Source of the DNA: CAVTJL01 sp963735065
GTDB taxonomy: Bacteria > Pseudomonadota > Alphaproteobacteria > Geminicoccales > Geminicoccaceae
Assembly: GCA_963735065.1 (NCBI GenBank)
Contig: CAVTJL010000001.1
Span: forward strand, 1,426,001 to 1,490,000
Direction: 5' to 3'
Length of the DNA stretch: 64,000 bases
The translations under genes were made by a program, and so were the position numbers. The notes below the pieces were generated by a model that worked only from the letters and a program-made list of their open reading frames with translations, was not told the DNA's origin and ran no database searches. Shown here one piece after another: positions 61,467 to 64,000 of the stretch (the stretch's first letter is position 1; every line of letters begins with the position of its first letter).

Positions 61467-62363
61467 ATGCCCGCGAGCCCTATCGTGTCCGAGCTGACGG
61501 CGCATCTCGGCTACTGGCTCAGGGCGGTCTCGAACCACGTCTCCCACGCCTTCGCGGCCAGGCTCGCGCAGCGGGGTGTCACCGTCGCCGAGTGGGTGAT
61601 GTTGCGCGCGCTCTATGACAAGGAGCCGACCCTGCCCAGTCGGCTCGCCGAAGCCATGGGCATGACGCGGGGCGCCATCACGAAGCTCGCCGACCGGCTG
61701 ATCGCCAAGTCGCTGATCGAGCGGCGGGCGAGCCCGGAGGACGGGCGGGCACAGACGCTGGCGCTGACGGCCCGGGGCAGGGCGCTCGTGCCGGAGCTGG
61801 CGGCGCTCGCCGATCAGAACGACGCCGAGTTCTTCGGCCAGCTCTCCGCGGCCGAGCGCCGCACGCTGGAGCGGCTGCTGAGGCGGATGGTCGAGCAGAG
61901 GCACATCACCGCCATTCCGGTCGCAGTGATCCGGAAGCGGTCAGATCGAGATGAGAAAGCCATGGATGACCGGAAGATCGAAGTCGCCCGCCGCTGTCTC
62001 GAGGGGGCGGAGAGCAACGGCATGACGTTCCCCGAGATCGTCGGCCTCCTGATGCAGGAGGGCTTCGAGAGCTACCTGATCGACTTCCGTCGTGCGACGG
62101 CCACCTATTATCTGCCCGACGGCGACAGCGTCTCGCTGCCCATCCACAAGCTCGAGGTGCCGATTGCGGCGGCCTTCGACGCGGCTGCCATCGAGGCCGC
62201 CATCAGGGAGGCGCAGCGGCTCGTGCCCGGCTACACCTACAAAGGCTTCTGCCGGAAGGTCGCGATCGCCGGCTGTGCCGGCTACATGGTCTCGTTCTCC
62301 GGGCGCCGCGCCCTTTACCTCGGCCGCACTGCCGAGACCCATGTCGAGCATTTTCCGAGCTAG
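61467..62363 (+). CDS. MarR-family regulator fused to a DUF1398 domain
   Basis: This 298-residue protein has a full MarR winged helix in residues 1-150 (GVTVAEWVMLRALYDKE, MGMTRGAITKLADRLIAKSL, ERRASPEDGRAQTLALT). From about residue 168 comes a DUF1398 domain (CLEGAESNGMTFPEIVGLLM, EGFESYLIDFRRATATYYL, PGYTYKGFCRKVAIAGCAGY). A Met at the junction (MDDRKIEVA) could once have been the start of a separate gene; there is no stop between. ATG 61467 follows AAGGAG. The DUF1398 part could sense a ligand, which is inference. It is divergent from the alcohol dehydrogenase gene. Confidence 0.85.
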   Translation: MPASPIVSELTAHLGYWLRAVSNHVSHAFAARLAQRGVTVAEWVMLRALYDKEPTLPSRLAEAMGMTRGAITKLADRLIAKSLIERRASPEDGRAQTLALTARGRALVPELAALADQNDAEFFGQLSAAERRTLERLLRRMVEQRHITAIPVAVIRKRSDRDEKAMDDRKIEVARRCLEGAESNGMTFPEIVGLLMQEGFESYLIDFRRATATYYLPDGDSVSLPIHKLEVPIAAAFDAAAIEAAIREAQRLVPGYTYKGFCRKVAIAGCAGYMVSFSGRRALYLGRTAETHVEHFPS

Positions 62364-62502
62364 AGAGCCTCGATACGGACAAAGCCGTATCCGTCGGCGC
62401 CAGATTCGGAGGACTGTGATCGACACAACATCCGGCCGGGAGATCCTGCGCTAGAAGGAGACCATCGGGAGGCACGCGTCACTCGAGTTGGAGGAACGGC
62501 TC

Positions 62503-63144
62503 ATGTTCAGCATCCGACGCACGATCCTTCGCCCGGCGGCACTCACGGCGCTCATCGGCTCTGCTCTGGTTGCCGGCAGCGATGCGGCCAACGCAGGGCC
62601 CTTCTTCTCCGGCGACCCGATCACCAGCACGGGCTATTCCGGCTGGGCGGGTGCCGTCTCCTACGCCGACGCGCCGACGATGCCCGAGGGCGGGCCGTCG
62701 AGCCTCTACGGCTTTGCCTGGTACGAGGACGGCAACCAGCCCTGCCGCATCGGCACCTACTGGCGCACGCTCACCCAGGGCACCGAGGTCTACACCAACA
62801 GCGCCTTCGATCACTGCTCGGGCAGCCCCGGCAACCGCAAGGCCGTCATCTTCGCCGACAATCCCCGCTACTTCGTGCGCGGCATCGCGACCTGCTCGAG
62901 CAAGGTCGACAAGAACGAGCACCGTGTCAAAGGGGTGAAGATCTATGCCGCCAAAGTGTGGATGACGAAGCCCGACGTGGAGGCGCTCACCACCGTGCAG
63001 CTGGACGACCACGCGAACTGCGGCACCTGGAACGCCGCCGTCTTCTGCCCCGCGGGCCAGGTCGCCGTCGGCCTCGTCATCCACCGCGAGGACCGCTCGA
63101 TGACCGGCCTCGGCCTGAGGTGCAGGCCCGTTCACTTCGATTAG
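62503..63144 (+). CDS. Secreted Cys-rich protein of unknown function
   Basis: The family is not recognised. The 213-residue protein has a signal peptide (basic start, ALTALIGSALVAGSDAANA) and a mature domain of about 180 residues, rich in Gly, Tyr and Trp, with six Cys (three possible disulfides). It ends with the strand-like GQVAVGLVIHREDRSMTGLG, then LRCRPVHF, reminiscent of beta-prism or lectin-like secreted domains. ATG 62503 follows GGAGGAA; a TTG at 62488 is less likely. It lies 139 bases after the MarR fusion on the same strand and seems independent. Confidence 0.75.
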   Translation: MFSIRRTILRPAALTALIGSALVAGSDAANAGPFFSGDPITSTGYSGWAGAVSYADAPTMPEGGPSSLYGFAWYEDGNQPCRIGTYWRTLTQGTEVYTNSAFDHCSGSPGNRKAVIFADNPRYFVRGIATCSSKVDKNEHRVKGVKIYAAKVWMTKPDVEALTTVQLDDHANCGTWNAAVFCPAGQVAVGLVIHREDRSMTGLGLRCRPVHFD

Positions 63145-63169
63145 CCGGGCGCAACTGCAGGTCCCATGG

Positions 63170-63586
63170 TCATTTCGGCATGGCCTCGAAGATCTCGGCG
63201 CCGTCCGGAATCTCCAGCCAGGCGGGCTTGTCGCGGGCAAAGACAAAACGCTCGATCCTGTACCAGAATGTCGGCGGGTCGAAAGTGCCGCCGGCTATTC
63301 CCTGCAGGCCGGGCAGGAACTCCAGTGTCCAGCCGACCGTCGTCCCGCAGCAGGCACAGAACTCCGTCTCGATCCAGCGACCCGCATCGGAGACGAGCCG
63401 GTAGGCTCTTGTCTGTCGCTCGGTGAAGGTGACGGCAGCGGCGTCGAAATAGACCGAGATGCCGAGGGCGCTGCCGGTTCTCTTCTGGCACCAGCGGCAC
63501 GCGCAGGCGCTGACCCTGCTTGGCGCGCCCGTGGTGCGATAGCGCACCTTGCCACAGACGCATCCACCCTCGTGCACCTCGGTCAT
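63170..63586 (-). CDS. GFA/CENP-V family zinc protein
   Basis: This 138-residue protein has the glutathione-dependent formaldehyde-activating (GFA) fold. The zinc cysteines are Cys9 and Cys11 (GGCVCGKVRY), Cys28, Cys30 and Cys33 (CACRWCQKRTG), and Cys77/Cys80 (FCACCGTTVGW). True Gfa binds glutathione and formaldehyde; many relatives of this length have other or unknown roles, so the name should not be read as activity. It is convergent with the secreted-protein gene. Upstream (63587-63876) I see no gene. Confidence 0.88.
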   Translation of the reverse strand: MTEVHEGGCVCGKVRYRTTGAPSRVSACACRWCQKRTGSALGISVYFDAAAVTFTERQTRAYRLVSDAGRWIETEFCACCGTTVGWTLEFLPGLQGIAGGTFDPPTFWYRIERFVFARDKPAWLEIPDGAEIFEAMPK

Positions 63587-63876
63587 CGGCTGCGGATCCC
63601 GTGGTTGGCCGAGAATTGACGGATGATCTCGGCAGGATGGTCACGATGCGTCTGTCGGGCGCATCGGGCAACCCTCACCCGCGGGGATAGGCCTCGCATG
63701 GGACGTCGGCGCGGTCTCGGTCGGCGCCGATCCGGACGAGCCTGGCGCGGGGCCACGAGCGGGCGCTCGTCGGGCGAGGCGGACCGGGCATCGGGACAGT
63801 CAAAGCAAAATTGGCCCGCCGGACGGCGTCATGGTAACACCGATCCGATAGTCTTCGTCGATTTGGTGGGGCGGCC

Positions 63877-64000
63877 ATGGACGTTGCAGCTTGGCTGCAT
63901 AAGCTTGGATTGGAGCGCTACGAGCAGGCGTTTCGGGACAATGACGTCTCCGCCGAGGTGCTGTCCCACCTGACCGCCGACGATCTCAAGGACATCGGGA
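63877..64000 (+). CDS. Start of a second SAM-domain cyclase-type protein (cut by window end)
   Basis: From ATG 63877 an open frame of 41 codons runs off the window. It reads MDVAAWLHKLGLERYEQAF, then LSHLTADDLKDIG, closely parallel to the SAM domain of the 1073-residue cyclase/ATPase/TPR protein at 36680 (WLEQLGLAKYYPAF, LTEDDLKEIG). It is probably a paralogue with the same architecture, but only the SAM domain can be seen. It is partial at the 3' end. Confidence 0.72.
   Translation, partial: MDVAAWLHKLGLERYEQAFRDNDVSAEVLSHLTADDLKDIG

Noticed and set aside
1..64000. CRISPR arrays, tRNA or rRNA genes, IS elements, prophage
   Set aside because: None was recognised on either strand by reading: no regular spacer arrays, no cloverleaf or ribosomal motifs, and no transposase or integrase frames. 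A tRNAscan or ISfinder search was not possible here.

Overview
The window is very GC-rich (about 70% by eye), densely packed double-strand coding DNA, most probably from a chromosome of an alphaproteobacterium of the Rhodospirillales type. This is inferred from the order of a short cytochrome bc1 operon next to trmL, hemF and ppa, from sigma-54 promoters, and from the overall gene families. No rRNA, tRNA, CRISPR array, insertion sequence or phage gene was recognised.

Layout. 1-3600: copper delivery to haem-copper oxidase (a Cox11-cytochrome c fusion, SCO1, PCuAC, DUF2946). 3670-6366: cytochrome bc1 complex (petABC). 6540-10045: housekeeping (trmL, hemF, ppa, a CBS protein, bolA, an XRE regulator). 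10071-15664: reductive pyrimidine catabolism (preT, preA, an amidohydrolase, an ABC ATPase). 15743-18970: an emrAB-type drug efflux operon with its MarR regulator and operator. 19112-30064: rmuC, a membrane anti-sigma-like protein, an EF-G-like GTPase, mlaC, an MFS/dehydrogenase pair, an AEC carrier, and a SulP transporter with a UspA protein. 30419-34465: a Pho-box-driven pstSCAB operon without phoU. 34563-49347: mixed accessory genes, including a large SAM/cyclase/ATPase/TPR signalling protein, a glutamine amidotransferase-methyltransferase fusion, DedA/PAP2 membrane phosphatases, and an ATP-grasp/alpha-E pair.

49385-61454 is the most coherent accessory block. It is a complete soluble di-iron monooxygenase operon of the propane/phenol (mim/prm) type: hydroxylase large subunit, reductase, hydroxylase small subunit, coupling protein, amidohydrolase, DUF59 protein, dedicated GroEL and a sigma-54 activator. 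A separate zinc alcohol dehydrogenase gene lies beside it. Both the operon and the dehydrogenase carry near-perfect sigma-54 -24/-12 promoters, and each has a pair of 19-bp inverted repeats upstream with one shared pattern. Activator, chaperonin, oxygenase and alcohol dehydrogenase therefore look like one hydrocarbon-to-alcohol-to-ketone/aldehyde regulon. 61467-64000 holds a MarR-DUF1398 fusion, a secreted Cys-rich protein, a GFA-family protein and the start of a second SAM-domain cyclase cut by the window edge.

Caution: five genes are broken by what looks in every case like a single extra base. One is the small hydroxylase subunit of an otherwise intact operon. This suggests insertion-type sequencing errors at least as much as real gene decay.
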